This document shows, in pieces, positions 45,659 through 57,796 of a stretch of DNA of 64,000 bases. Source of the stretch: Pyrus communis (Eukaryota; Streptophyta; Magnoliopsida; Rosales; Rosaceae); assembly GCF_963583255.1 (NCBI RefSeq), contig NC_084814.1, positions 19,817,164-19,881,163 on the forward strand, given 5' to 3'. Each line of letters starts with the position of its first letter. The first letter of the stretch is position 1. The notes under the pieces were generated by a model. That model was given only the letters and a program-made list of their open reading frames with translations. It searched no databases and was not told the origin of the DNA. The position numbers and the translations under genes were made by a program.

Positions 45659-45740
45659 CGGCCCCTCAAGCTGAGCGGGCGGGAACGGACGGGAAGCTTG
45701 GATACCAGAAACAGAAATCATTGGGATGATAAACCCATGG

Positions 45741-47224
45741 TTAGAAGATCAGCGAGTTGATCGGTGGAGGCAACATAACCAACAACGATTTCTTTTCGAG
45801 TAACTTTTTCACGCACATAATGGTAATCAACTTCGACATGGCGCATCCTAGCTTGATAAACTGGATTTGAGGCAACAGCGATAACGTTGATATTATCACA
45901 CCAAAGACGTTGATATTATCACACCAAAGACGTGGAGGAGAATGATGAAGATGAAGATCACGAAAAATGTTTCTGAACCAAGAGAGAGTGGTGCAAGTGT
46001 AAGTAAGTTGACGGTATTCCGTTTCTATGCTAGAGCGAGAGACCCCTCTTTGTTTCTTAGAACTCCACAAAATGAGATTGCTGTCAATGAAGATACAGTA
46101 GCCTCCGGTGGATCGTCAATTATCTGGGTCGCCAACGTAATTAGCGTCGACATACGCAGTAAGGGTGAGGGGGCTAGCAGTGTAGACAAGGCCATAATCA
46201 TGTGTTGCTGTTTAGTATAAAAGGATACGTTTGACAGCAGCCCAATGAGTAGTTGTCGGTGAATGCATATATTGGCAAACTTGATTTACCGCGAAAGCCC
46301 TTTATGGAGACTGAGACGTCGACCAGCAGGAGCAGGAGTTGAAGTTGGCTTGCAGTCGGTCATCTTGGCGCGACAGAGGAGATCCATAATGTATTTGGAT
46401 TGAGAAAAATACATGGCAGTATGTGTACATGTGACTTCCATGCCAAGGAAAAAATTAAGTGGCCCAAGATCCTTCATAGAGAATAGGCTTCCAAGTTAAG
46501 CAATGAAACGTGAAATTTGAGCAGTATCATTCCCTGTGACTAAAATGTCATCAACATAAATCAAAAGATAAATGATAGTGGCCCCATTGAAAAATGTAAA
46601 CAGGGAGGAGTCAGCAGTGGAAGCAATGAAGCCTAAGTTCTCCAAGTGATGCGAAAAACACTGAAATCACGTCCGGGGTGCTTGTTTAAGGCCATATAAA
46701 GAATGACGAAGCTTACAAACATGTGTAGGGTATTGAGGATCTACAAAGCCTGGTGGTTGTCTCATAAACACTTCTTCAACCAGTGTGCCATGGAGAAATG
46801 CATTTTGGACATCAAGTTGATGAATAGGCCAATTGAAATGAAGAGCAATAGACAGTATGAGGTGGATTGTTGCATGAGTCACAACGAAACTAAAAGTTTC
46901 TCCATAATGAAGACCTTCCTGTTGATGAAAACCATTGACAACAAGACGTACTTTAAACTAAATAATGGAACCATTAGACTTACGCTTGATGCGATACACC
47001 GGCCCATTTGTTTGGAAGAACATTGAATGTGGCTGACAGGGAACAAGTGTCCAGATACATGTGCGTTGGAGTGCATTAAACTCCTCTGTCATTGCTTGCC
47101 GCCACACGGGATATTTATTTGCTTGACTGAAACAAGTAAGTTCAACCAAGTTATCAACATTAATAGAAAGTAAAGCATACTTAGGATTGGGTTGTCGAAT
47201 CCCATCCTTAGCACGTGTGACCAT
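45741..47224 (-). pseudogene. Copia 2 reverse transcriptase and RNase H (broken)
   Basis: On the minus strand from 47224: RT start PVWRQAMTEEFNAL; then [12 protein letters not shown] with the first catalytic Asp (about 46810), LYGLKQAP, an intact YVDD (about 46545-46556), MKDLGPLNFFLGMEV, and RNase H with SSIETEY and LWCDN (45741-46070). A 24-bp tandem duplication at 45891-45938 (unit starting ACGTTGATATTATCACACC) disrupts the RNase H frame right after LWCDN. Several frameshifts separate the pieces. Confidence 0.85.
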
Positions 47225-48446
47225 AGAGCGAGAGGAAGTAGTTAGTGGGGGTTGCTAACTTGTTGAAGATTGCCCTATATTCGAACTGGGGAAAGAGTTG
47301 GTGGGTATGGGACCTAACGGGGATGGGTCTAATGTGGTGGTCATAGGAATAAATGAAAGGGTAGGAAGAGGATAAGTCTGAAGACTGGCGTGGCAGGATA
47401 AGAGTGGTAGTAGGAGGCAAAGTGGTGGGGTTAGTAGGTAGTATAGTGGGAGTAGGTTGTAAAGAAGGGGTTATAATAGGAGTGAGGGGGTTGATAGGAT
47501 AATGGGGCCCTATTTCTAACGTGGCAAGAGGTGCATCAGAGGAAGAAGACGGGACAGTAGGGATGAAGTCATTGTATGGAAAAGACTTTTCATCAAAAAC
47601 AACATGGCGAGATAAAAACATGTGACCTGTAGATGGATCTAAACAACGATAGCCTTGTTGATTCAATGAATACCTGAGGAATATGCACTTTTTGGAATGA
47701 AATTGCAAGTTGTTATTGTTATATGGACGTAAGTATGGAAAACATGCACAACCAAATACTTTAAGAAAATCATATTGTGGGGATTTGGAATATAATTTGT
47801 GATATGGAGAATCATTTTGTAAAACTTTTGTTGGCAACCGGTTGATAAGGTGGTTAGCCGTATGAAAGGCTTCAACCCAAAGAGATGCAGGCAAAGATGC
47901 ATGGGCAAGACGAGTAAGTCCAGTTTCGACGAAATGATGGTGTTTTCTTTCAACTAAGCCGTTTTGTTCCAAATGATGTGGGCAAGTGAAACGATGATGT
48001 ATGCCATAAGTTGCCAAAAAATGTTTAAAATTATTATTGATATATTATCCACCTCCATCCGTTTAAAATGATTTTATTGTGGTAAAGAACATGTTTTCCA
48101 CTAATTTTTTAAAAAGTAACAAAAGTTGCAAAGACTTCAAATTTTAATTTCAAAGGGTAAATCCTTGAATAACAGAGAAATCATCGATAAAAATAACATA
48201 ATATTTGAATCCATTAATAGAATGAGACGAGGACGTCCATACATCGGAGTGTATCAATTTTAACAGAAATGACGACAAAGAAGTAGACAATGAAAAAGGT
48301 AATTTGTGACTCTTGCCTAGTGGACATAAGTGACACACTTCACTGGTGACTTTACCAGAAATGGGCAATTTATTCCTAGCTACAAGAAATTTAAAAATGG
48401 AACTTGATGGATGTCCTAAACGAGAATGCCAAATACTATCCGACAC
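47208..48446 (-). pseudogene. Copia 2 integrase (broken)
   Basis: GAG-pre-integrase at 48150-48446 has WHSRLGHPS and a C-x2-C (CHLCPLGKSH), together the HHCC zinc site, then LIHSDVW with the first catalytic Asp. The core continues in 47208-48017: HHRFTCPHHLEQNGLVERKH includes the catalytic Glu, then LINRLPTK. A stop/frameshift zone at 48017-48150 separates them. Confidence 0.85.
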
Positions 48447-48474
48447 ACGAGCACCGATGCATGCAAAAACGCCA

Positions 48475-49931
48475 TTATTGTTTGAGATGGAAAGACTGCA
48501 AAAGGATAGAAGCCATTCCTACTCCGACCGTGCAAAAGGATCTTCCCCGTTTGCATGTCCTGAACATGATAAGAGGTAGGAGACAAAGTAGAGAACACTT
48601 GTTATCTGTGGTAAAACGATTGATGGATATGACATTAGTTGTAACATTAGGGCAATATAGGGTGTTTGATAATTTAAGGGTTTGATGAGGTATTCGAATA
48701 TAGGAATGGCCAACTTTTGAAATATGCAAACATGTGCCACCAAATACTCCGTTCACATGATCAGTTCCATAATAGCCACGAGTAGTAGGGACTTAAGCTA
48801 AGTCATTGTTGATGTAAGCGTTGGCGCCAGAGTCAAAAAGCCAGTTCTAAACAGCAGAGGCACTAGCAGTGCCTGAGGATGAAGCAGCTGCAGCAAAAGC
48901 TTGAAGACGAGAACCAATAACATGTCCCTCATAAGCCATGTTTAGACGGTTAAAACAGTCAATGGCAGCGTGACCATGACGATGACAAATTTGGCATTGA
49001 ACTCTCCCAGAAGAATAAAAACCATTACCTCCAGAACCACCATTGGAAGGTGTAGCACCAAGGACTCCATCATTGTTGGACCGGTGTGAAGGACCTGAGG
49101 GATGAACAGAACTTGATCCTCCAGGTTTATGGTAAGTCCCAATGTGGAAATTACGACCACCAGAAGAAGATCCACGGCCACCACAATAGGAAGATCCACA
49201 GCCCCGGAAACCATTACTTGAGCGTCTGCCACGCTGAGCAGCAATAGCAGTGGGTGCAGCTTCAGGAAGAAGAATGTGGTTACCTTTTTGGCGTCGCTCG
49301 GCACTGAGAAGAAGAGCCTCTAATGTAGCATAGGAAATGGCTTCCTCTCGAGCCTGTGCAGATGCCACAGTGCTCTCATAAGCCGGGCCAACATTATTGA
49401 GAACTATTGCCACCAAACCTCATCTGAGATAGGAGATCCGGAGAGGGAGAGAGTGTCTGCGATGCAATTGACACGATCCAAAAAATTAGCGATGGACAAG
49501 TCACCACGATGAGTGTTCATTAACTCACTAATTCGGAGTTGAAGGAGACGACCGGTAGACAGGGAAGTATAGCGTTCTTAAATAGAGGTCTAGATAGAGT
49601 GGGAGCTTGTCTTACCAATGAGAGTGGCAAGAACAGTAGGATAGACAGAACCATTTAACCAAGACATCACCATGGCGTCTTGTTGGATCCAGGCCTCGTA
49701 GGCCGGATTAACTTCAGTAGTGAGGTTGCCGTCCGTATCTTTGAGGAAGGCAGAAGGGCAAACACTGGTTCCATCGACAAAAGGAACCAAGTTCCGGCTA
49801 TAAAGAAGAGGTAACATTTGTGCTTGCCATAGGGGATAGTTAGTACGGTCCAACTTGATAGTGAGGAAATTAGAAACATTAGGAAGGAATGAGGAAGAGA
49901 TGGGGGAAGGAGGTGCAGTTTCAGAGGCCAT
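48475..49931 (-). pseudogene. Copia 2 gag and protease (broken)
   Basis: The gag start is at 49931 (MASETAPPSP, then LTIKLDRTNYPLWQAQM, the UBN2-type gag pattern). It is out of frame with the second part (48847-49416), which carries a CCHC zinc knuckle, C-x2-C-x4-H-x4-C (CQICHRHGHAAIDC). The protease remnant follows (48475-48830), with LFDSGANA-like sequence near 48835 and NGVFGGTCLHISKVG. Confidence 0.82.
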
Positions 49932-49987
49932 TGGGAAAAAAAATAGGGTGTTTTGAAGTTGTCGTTAGACTAGGCTCAGTGATGCCA

Positions 49988-50328
49988 TAAAAGATATCAA
50001 CTTGAAAAACAAGAATGCTTAAACATAGTGCAGTTCGTAGGCTCAACTCAGTTAACTATGAGTGATGCCGATGTATTCCATTTATAGGGATTTACAAGGT
50101 ATTCAGTTACAAGGAGATTTATCTCCTATATCAAAACATTTACAGGATAAATATATTTGATAATTATCATGATCAGAAACTATGCAACAAACTTGATAGA
50201 GAAGAGGTTGATGCTTATCCAAACTCTACTTGCAGGTTTGAGTGTTATACGCGGGAAAGGGTGTTGCTGTTATCAGGTTTGGCTGACTGGATTGCTAATG
50301 TGGATTGGACTGCTGACATAGTTTATTA
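49988..50328 (-). repeat. 5' LTR of Copia element 2
   Basis: 341 bp, the same length as its partner at 45318-45658. The primer-site complement (GGCTCAGTGATGCCA) lies directly to its left. Confidence 0.9.
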
Positions 50329-50517
50329 TGGCGAAGTTGCTTTTGTTGCTTCCATAGCTCGAAGTCCTTGTACTACTGATTTGCTACGTCCTCATTCTTG
50401 TAGCAGAACAACATCTCTGGAGCAATGTGATGGTGGTGAGGTGATCAGCGGTTGTGGGTTGTTCCTGTTATATTGGTCGTTGCTGCCGCCTCTGCGTATG
50501 GAGAAAAAACCAGCCAT
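50329..50517 (-). pseudogene. 5' remnant of a SHI/STY/LRP1-type (SRS family) gene
   Basis: On the minus strand an ATG at 50517 starts MAGFFSIRRGGSN, followed by a run rich in Asn and Pro. In the next frame come PEMLFCYKNEDV and, after a stop, YKDFELWKQQKQL. Plant SHI/STYLISH/LRP1 zinc-finger transcription factors begin with MAGFFSLGGG, then an N/P-rich stretch, W-YKNE, then KGFELW followed by a Q-rich run; order and spacing agree. A frameshift and a stop show it is dead. The sequence ends at the edge of Copia element 2. No clear continuation (RING-like zinc finger) was recognised on the other side (left of 45318). Recognition is from memory of the family pattern. Confidence 0.62.
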
Positions 50518-51630
50518 TGTTGATGCTTCCTTAACCCAGACCCAAACTGTGACTGAGAATCCATATCAAATTCAAACTCCGACACAATTTTCTAATGGGT
50601 ATTTACTACTACCTTTTAACCTTAAACATTAAATATTAAAAAATATTTAATGTTTTAATTTAATTTTTTTTATGTATTTATAGAAGCTTTCTTATACAAG
50701 GAGAAGCACACATCCCTATGGATTTTTTTTAATTTATTTTTTCTTTAATTTTTATTTATTAATTTTATTTTTTTTAATTTTAGTTTTTATTTTTTAATTT
50801 TTTAATTTTTTTTTTAATATCACATGGGCTCATATTGACATGTGGCGCCTAATCATTATCAACTTGGGCGCCACATCACTGGTTAATAGCTGATTTAACA
50901 ACCAACTTAACGGATGTATGAGACTGTCTCAAAACTAAGACATGAGGTATGACTTTAGGATAAAAAAAAACTTCATGTACCAAATGTTGAAAAAACACGA
51001 AACTTCAGGGTAGTAAACTGAGTTAACCCTTAATTATTTATATATCATTTCCAATCAAATGGGCTACTTTTTACCCCTCTCAATAATTTATTATTTTAAG
51101 TTTGTTTTTTTATTTTATTGATTAATTGAATTAAACTAATATATTAAAATAAAGTTTTCGAACATATTTTAAGTGTCACTTGTCGCTAAATGAATAAACC
51201 TCCGAATATATTTTGAGTGCCACTTGAAGATGTGACCATTTGAACATTATTGAAAAAAGTAAAGGAAATATTATTGGATGAGATAAGAGAGGGGTACATA
51301 TAAAAAAAGTGTTTAAGGTAAATATAATGTGAATAATTGAAATAAAATAAGGTAAGATTATATGGAAAGATGAAAAAAAATATAAGAAATGGTGTAAAAA
51401 TGTCTTAAGTATTTATAAAAAAAAAATTAGAATTTTTAATTCTTTTTTCAATTTGTCCTAAAAAATTTCAGCTGGGTCCAATTGAAGGGACTGGCTGGCT
51501 GGCCATATGGCTGAATTTTGGCCCAGTGGATCCCAAAGAATTTTTGACCCAAATCTGAGTTGAATTTTGTATCAAAAAGGGTTATCATTTAATCTATAGC
51601 CAATCTGGTTGGAGATAGTCGTACGATATT
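50518..51630. other. AT-rich stretch between SHI/LRP1 remnant and pseudogene F
   Basis: No gene seen. It contains T-rich runs (50660-50820) and, at 50920-51030, phrases such as AACTTCAGGGTAGTAAACTG that are common at the ends of plant non-autonomous elements. The last part (51580-51630) leads into intron 1 of pseudogene F. Confidence 0.4.
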
Positions 51631-52609
51631 GTATTTGAATATATGAATCAGTGGTAATTAGTGTACTAGTTATTTTGCAGAATGCAGAAGATAATGAGTA
51701 CCCAGAAGAGTTTGATCCATCACTTGAGTTTGTCATAACTTACCGGGATGCAACAGCCGCAGGGGCACAACACTGTAAGTGCGATAGCAATATCAAGCGA
51801 GACTAATTCTGTCACCAGGAAGAACATGGATGCTGAATCCTACAGAGTCCACCTTTCTGCGAAAGAAAATGGCTACAAGTTTGATAAAGAATGCGGCTAT
51901 TATATGTGGAAGCAGAAGTTTCCTGTCAAGCCGGAGTGCATAGTGGATGGGAGAAATGATGTAGATGAATGGGAGATCACGCTTGCATTTCCAATTGGAG
52001 AGCGCCTTTGCAGAGGAACAAACACATCTCCTAGAGTCTGCATTCCTTCCCACCGAGATGGTGACAAACGTTCCCTTTATAATTCAATCCGATTTTCTTC
52101 TTGCCTCATCAAGGGAAACAATTCTTCTGGACAGCAAATGGAATAAGGGGATTCTCGATTGCGTGCCAACTGCATTTGTGAATGCATTTATCTCGCTTGT
52201 CAGATCTAAAGAAGATGCTCCAGTGTCTAGCTTGACTAGTATGTTCAAGTTTCTGCCGGTTCAGAGCTCTTCTTATGAAAGATTGAATGTTGCCAGGGAG
52301 CATAAAAAGGCAAAGATTGTTGAAGAAAGCATTGTCCCCAGCGAGCCTCACGAGGAGCGGAAGGTACTTTACTCCCAAAAGCCTTCCTTTTCTTTTCTGT
52401 CGGCTACTCTCTCTTCTCCCGAAAAGGGCATGATGCCTTTATAAAGTGGAACGGCTGCCTTTAACCCTAAAGCCACTCACGTGGCATTCAAATGGGAAAC
52501 CGAAAAAGCGAAACAATGGGCTGCTAGCTAACAATATTGAAAGGTCCAATAGAAATAAGTCACATATTCAACATTTTTGTTAAAAAAGAATTTTATGGTC
52601 CTAAAATAT

Positions 52610-53194
52610 ATGAATTTTAGTTTGAATTATTACTTGAGTGAAAATTAGGTTCATAAATTATTTTTTTAGAAAAATTAGCCTTAAATTATAAAAAGCTACC
52701 AATTACATCCCTAATAATATATTCAAAGCTACTATATTCAATTTTCCGTCAATTGAAGTTACATTATTTGCATGTGATACACATTAGAGGGTAGATTAGT
52801 AGTTAGTTTTTCATAAAGAAATAGTGTATAGAGTTAACTTTGGAGAGTAAATTGGTATTTTTTTTTTCATAAGAAATAATGTAAGTTAAGTTTTCGGAGG
52901 GCAAATTAGTCGTTAGATTCACAACCTATATGTAACTTCGGAGGGTAAATTAGTCATTAGATTTGCAACCTATACGAAATGTTAAAGGACTAATAGAAGA
53001 GAAAATGACGGCATTACACTCTAAAGTATGTCAAGTGACTTAAGTTGACAAAAAATTAGATAAAATAACTTTGAATACAATAGTAGAGATAAAATTAGTA
53101 ATTTTTAATGAATTTAAAGACTTATTTTACCCAAAAAATAATTCAAGAACCTAATTTTACTGATAGTTCAAGAACTAAATCCACACTCACCCCT
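52610..53194. mobile_element. TIR element inserted in pseudogene F
   Basis: Flanked by CTAAAATAT (52601-52609) and CTAAAATTA (53195-53203), a 9-bp duplication with small changes; the two sides join to restore gene A's TTCTAAAATTACAACC. The ends pair: AAAATTAGGTTCATAAATTA on the left against AAAATTAGGTTCTTGAATTA read on the other strand at the right. The inner half has repeated GGAGGGTAAATTAGT words. Confidence 0.72.
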
Positions 53195-53702
53195 CTAAAA
53201 TTATAACCTGCAAAAAGGAGCTCGCTGCAATTGGGGTGATTGTCGAAGTGAAAAAGGGATGTGCCTTGATTGCTAGGCACCTTGATCAACAGGATGAATT
53301 TTCGACCTTTGTTCGAGTATATAATTACTTGGGCGAGTTTAAGTGGGAGCCAGTAGTGAGGCTGACCGAAAGATCTGACTCCGAAAGGTAATAAAAATGG
53401 AGGGTAGGTTGGTGCAGATGAATGCATTATAGATAACAAGGATGAGCTGTTTGGTTTGCAGTTAACTGTTTTGAAGAAACACTAAGAGCAAGAATTGCCT
53501 AATTTCTTCACTTGTGCATTTAGAGTACGATCCCAACCTTTGGTTGATGATTACTTGAAGCTTTGGAAAGTTCGGGAAAGTTCTAAAAGAGGATTGTCGC
53601 ATGATCATTGCTGCATGTTCTGGCTTTATGTTTCGAAGCACTGGAATTTAGAGACGGAGAAAAGTCCTGCTGATGCCCTGGTGAAAGTACCGGTTTATTC
53701 TT

Positions 53703-54097
53703 CACCAAAAAAAAAGACGTACCGGTTTATTCTGTGTTGTAAACTGAAATAGAAAGGAACAAAGTTATCTAAAAAAAATAGAAGTCTTGAATGGTGAATG
53801 ATTCTTGGGATGAGTCGCGGATTAAGTCGCTCTCTTTAAAACGTTTCGCGGCTCTGCCCAAAATGTACAAACAGTTCATAAATACCACGTCGTCCCCAGG
53901 ATAAAACAGCCAAGAACGTTCTTCTAATAAGGTTCTTCCTTGCACAATGGAAGAACCTTCAAACTTGCTCCCTTTTGATATGTTGCTATCAATCTATGTA
54001 AAACTTCTAATTTTTGCTTATTTACTTTTTGAAAATCGCATGACTTCAATTTCAATTTTTTTCTATATTATGTATCTTAATATATATATATATATAT

Positions 54098-54139
<42 letters not shown>

Positions 54140-54454
54140 AAAGAAATAGACCTTGGAGGGTGTGAAACCGTAAGAAATCAAGGGAGTTTATGGGGGTGTA
54201 AAACGGCTTGCAATCAAAGGAGTTATTAGTGGAGCAATGCTGTAGGAAATCAAAACAGAAAAAAGATAAAAACCACAACGGACAATCAAAACGTAATTCA
54301 AATTCAAACCAGAAATAAAAACAAAACGTTTTGATTGCATAACTCCTTAATTCAAAATCAATTGACTTTTAATATTGATAATAAAACAAAACGTTATGTA
54401 TATAATATTGGTAATAAAACATAAATATATTTAAATAAAAACATATTTACTCCA
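53703..54454. other. Second insertion in pseudogene F, with (AT)n microsatellite
   Basis: The gene A sequence GGTTTATTCTGG is split between 53702 and about 54455. The left edge shows a direct repeat GTACCGGTTTATTCT (53687-53701 and 53718-53732) around a 16-bp A-rich piece, which looks like a minute retroposed or filler insertion. A long (AT)n run lies at 54080-54135. The rest is unrecognised, and its TIRs or LTRs, if any, were not found. Confidence 0.45.
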
Positions 54455-55181
54455 ACATTCTGGGTCAGGTGGAATCTTGTTGTGCAACAAGGAGGATGTT
54501 TTCATTGCCGATGACCTACAGCTGCAGTATCTTTTTTAACAGTCTTCACAGTCAATATTTGTTTGCTAGTTGGCTTCCTGGCCTCGGACTAAGCTGCTTG
54601 AAATCTACAAGAAATTGGTGTCCGCGCTATTTCAGAATCTGTGCGGAAGGAAGAAGTTTCTCTTGCAAATGATGCTGGACTACAAATAATCCCAAGGGAA
54701 AGATTGTTCGGAAAAGCGCTGCTGAGGCTGATTTGTGGATTTCTTGCTGGTCTTCCCATTGAAATGGAAGTGGAGAAGAGGCGGAAAGCTGTCCAAGGTC
54801 TTGTAGACGTTGCTGTTGTGGAGACACCTGAACCAATCACTGTAATTTATGATCTGCCACGATCTTCTGGGGAAGTTTTAAATGTGAGAGGCACATGAAA
54901 GATACGGTGGGACAGGGAGAATTCCAAATTCTTCATCCAGAAGACAGACAAATCTGGTCGACAGAAGAGGACCATTGAGTTTGCTACGTATTTTGCTGAA
55001 GCAATATCCGAGTGTGTGCTGTGGGATCACTGAACATATATCTGCACTTTCGGAGCTGATCAGGTTGGCATTCGTGCTATAATTAAATGAGGAAGATGTT
55101 GATTTCTTGATGAAGTCGAAGAATTTGCAGGTCTTCGTTGAGGATGTCGAGTTTCTGAATTCTGGCTGCCCTTCTAACTAG

Positions 55182-56220
55182 TTATGTTTCTTTCAAAAAT
55201 AATAGTCTCTCTCAGCAGATGACTTCAACTCTATGTTATGCTATTTTGTTTGTGTAGTTTTTTACCGTTGGATTCTCATGTTATTCTGAACAAGTGGTTT
55301 GCTTCTTTTATCATATGAATTTATGAACCATATTTTCTCATCTGTATTTTTTTTTTTTTTTTTTTTTTAACCTTCTACGGTTAATTGATTGTTCAGTTGT
55401 ATGATCCCTGAATTATTTTCATAACATTGGTTTCTCTTTGTATTCTTCAGAAGTTATAGAAACGCCAAATAAATTACTAGTTAAAAAATGAATGGTTCTA
55501 CTTAAGAATCTCTGTAATTACCATTTGTGCACTAAAAGAACTTAGATCACATACAAATTGAACCCACTTTTATTTTCTTCAACCCCACTAAGGCAGACAT
55601 CTTCAAGTTCTACTACGAGTTATTCTCAACCAAACCAACCACAAAGATGTTCGGCAGCAGACAGCCCAACAAGAAGGAATAAAATTGAAAAAATTAAATT
55701 GAAAAAATTAAATTGTTCGGCCCTATACCACTGAACATTTATTGGCTCTCAATCACCTAACAGTTCGTGATCAACATGGTTTGAGAAAGATTCTGACAAA
55801 AAACTTCCACGTTGATGTCATTGACACAGTCATAAATTCTCATAATAGAAAATGCTAAGCAAACTATGTTTTAAAATAATATTTTATAGACCACATGTTG
55901 TGGCGGTTAATAATTGAATTATTTCTTTAAATCATCAAAGAAAGAGGAAGGGTAAGAGTTGATTTATATTTGAGATTGAGACAGAAGTAGTTTGTTGATA
56001 CTAATTAGTTTCAATTAATGCAAGGATTAGCTTCTTTTTATTTAATGGGGGTGATAATGTTCACTGATCATCCCCATAGTCTTATTTCTAAATACAAATG
56101 AGGGGAACATAAAGGCAAACGTCGTTGATGGATAAAACATGGCAAGTAATACAAGAGGGGAATAAAAAATTAACCCCACTTACAAAGAAAACATATGATA
56201 AGAATCATCTGAAACGATAG
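55182..56220 (+). repeat. 3' flank of pseudogene F, duplicate of gene A's flank
   Basis: It matches 14067-14345, 14730-14870, 15390-15446 and 16776-17280 in order. It lacks the LINE (15461-16761) and the pieces at 14346-14730 and 14870-15390 present behind gene A. This puts the LINE insertion after the A/F duplication. A run of about 20 T lies at 55348-55370. Confidence 0.75.
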
Positions 56221-56700
56221 TTGGTAGAAGCAAAAAGATCATGAATATAAGTAGAAGTTGTACATGAAGAAACGTTAGACCACCAGTAATATGCATCGTG
56301 ATTTGCATTAAAGTTAGTTAAGACATCGGCCACACCGTTTTCCTCACGAAATATATGGGAAACAAAAAACTGCATATGCCTAATCTGCCATAGACAGTTG
56401 CTTCAATCAACACGCAAATACCAAGGAATAGTAGAACTAGAGAGTTTAAGTAGTGAATCACAATAGTTGAGTCCGTCTCCAACCAAATGTGATGCCATTC
56501 AAGCACCCAAGCAACTCGAATAGCCTGAATTACAGCAAGAACCTCAGCTGCAATTGGACTAAAAAATTCGTGGACAACGCAAAAACACCCAAAGTAATAC
56601 CTTGAGAATCACAAAATATACCACCATAACCTGCACAGCCTTTAAACTTGAATGAACCATCAATATTCACCTTGATCCACTTCACCATTGGAGGTTTCCT
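56221..56700 (-). mobile_element. LINE remnant (RNase H part), minus strand
   Basis: Read on the minus strand: PPMVKWIKVNIDGSFKFKG, then YGGIFCDSQGITLGVF, then (56318-56506) HIWLETDSTIVIHYLN. This is the RNase H domain of a plant L1-type ORF2, as in the LINE at 15461-16761 but a different, more decayed copy. At least one stop and one frameshift. Ends are not defined. Confidence 0.7.
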
Positions 56701-56819
56701 TTGAATGAACCATCAATCTTTTCGTCTTGCTTGAGAATCTGTGACGTTTTGTTTTCTCCTTTTGATTAGTTTCCAATGGACCTGCTCCCTCTTCCTCTTC
56801 GCACTTATTATGAATGAGA

Positions 56820-57635
56820 TATTTGTCGATTTTCTTCTCAAACTTGTAAGGTGCGCACTATCAATTTACCTCTAAATTGTAATTTTAACCGATTATTTCG
56901 TAAACATTTATAATTAGTCAACTTTCCCCCTATTGTTAAATTGTAGAATTTTTCATCCATCTTTGATCGCGTAGACATCAGACAAATGTACAAAACAAAA
57001 AAAGTAATTTTATCCCCACCAAAACCTAAATCTCTGCCGACAGAAGAGTCCTGAGCTTTGATGGATGGGTAGGTGAAATAACATAGAATTGAATATGTAA
57101 AACAAGAAGATGGATAGGGAGTTCACGGACTGCAAGAAAATGGGAACATATTTGAATCGGTTTATGGGAAGCAGCTCAAGCATTGGTACCAAGAGAATCA
57201 GAACGTTGAATCTCATCGGCGTCTTCAACTTCTGAAGGTACTGATCAGAATCAATGAGATTCCAAGAGAGGCAGTAGGCCTACCCACGCGTGCCAAAGCT
57301 CCAATCGCACCGAAACCGACCAACCAAGAGCATCGGAGACACAGGAAGGTGAAGACGACGACATTTCCTCGTCCTCCGTTATAAACCTACTATCAGAAGA
57401 GGAAAAAATGAAAGCAACAGCGTCTTGGGTGTTGGTGAGGGGTTTTTGTGATCCCATATTTCTCACTGCTGTCCATGTGACCAAGATGGATGGAATATTA
57501 AATAAAAATTTTCAAAGTCAAACAAGGGAGGAAAAGTGACTAATTACAGAAGTTTAGGAATAATCGGCCAAAATTAGAATTCAGGAGGGAAATTGACAAC
57601 AGTTACAAGTTCGAGGAGGAAATCGAGAAAAACTG
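56820..57635. mobile_element. Long-TIR element with a possible captured coding fragment
   Basis: The first about 120 bases and the last about 120 bases are inverted repeats: TCAAACTTGTAAGG, TCAATTT.CC, and CCGATTATT... AATTAGTCA on the left have inverted partners at 57510-57630. Inside, the minus strand has open frames at 57251-57484 (MGSQKPLTNTQDAV, then a serine-rich stretch) and 57010-57228 that look more gene-like than the surroundings. I do not recognise the protein. Long TIRs with a gene-like inside would fit a Pack-MULE, but no target duplication was pinned down. Confidence 0.5.
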
Positions 57636-57796
57636 GATGATGAGAAAACATGGTTCATAAAATCATATGATAAGAAGAAGCAATCCCCTTGTTCAGGATA
57701 ACACGAGAATCCAACGGTAGAAAACCACACAACTAAGACAGCATAAGAGTTCAAGTCATCTGCAGAGAGAGATTATTATTCTTGAAAGAAACATAA

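Larger units (their letters stand above)
45318..50328 (-). mobile_element. Ty1/Copia retrotransposon 2, nearly full length but broken
   Basis: Two 341-bp LTRs (45318-45658 and 49988-50328) are alike at all but about 14 positions by eye, so the insertion is fairly recent. On the minus strand the LTR starts TGATAAAC, and a primer-site-like TGGCATCACTGAGCC follows the 5' LTR (right). A purine tract (complement of GGCCCCTCAAGC) precedes the 3' LTR (left). Flanking 5-mers TGGAG and TGGCG may be a target duplication with one change. The internal part encodes gag, protease, integrase, RT and RNase H in Copia order, with frameshifts and stops. It sits inside a remnant of a SHI/LRP1-like gene. Confidence 0.9.
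51681..55181 (+). pseudogene. Pseudogene F: deleted and interrupted GHKL-ATPase family copy, closest to gene A
   Basis: It starts in intron 1 (about 51632) and exon 2 (51681). Exon 2 is cut at GCAGGGGC (51768) and fused straight to the middle of exon 3 (ACAACACTG; gene A 9650), so the glycine loop and the whole of intron 2 are gone. Exon 3 runs to about 52371 with a frameshift near 52040, then loses the part equal to gene A 10250-12800, including most of the repeats. It resumes at 52586-52609, is interrupted by a TIR element, continues 53195-53702 with stops (e.g. 53484), is interrupted again, and resumes 54455-55181 to the normal stop. The 3' flank is that of gene A. It cannot make a working protein. 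Confidence 0.88.

Noticed and set aside
46703..47026. Plus-strand frame of 107 codons
   Set aside because: It lies opposite the reverse transcriptase of Copia 2 and is its antisense shadow.
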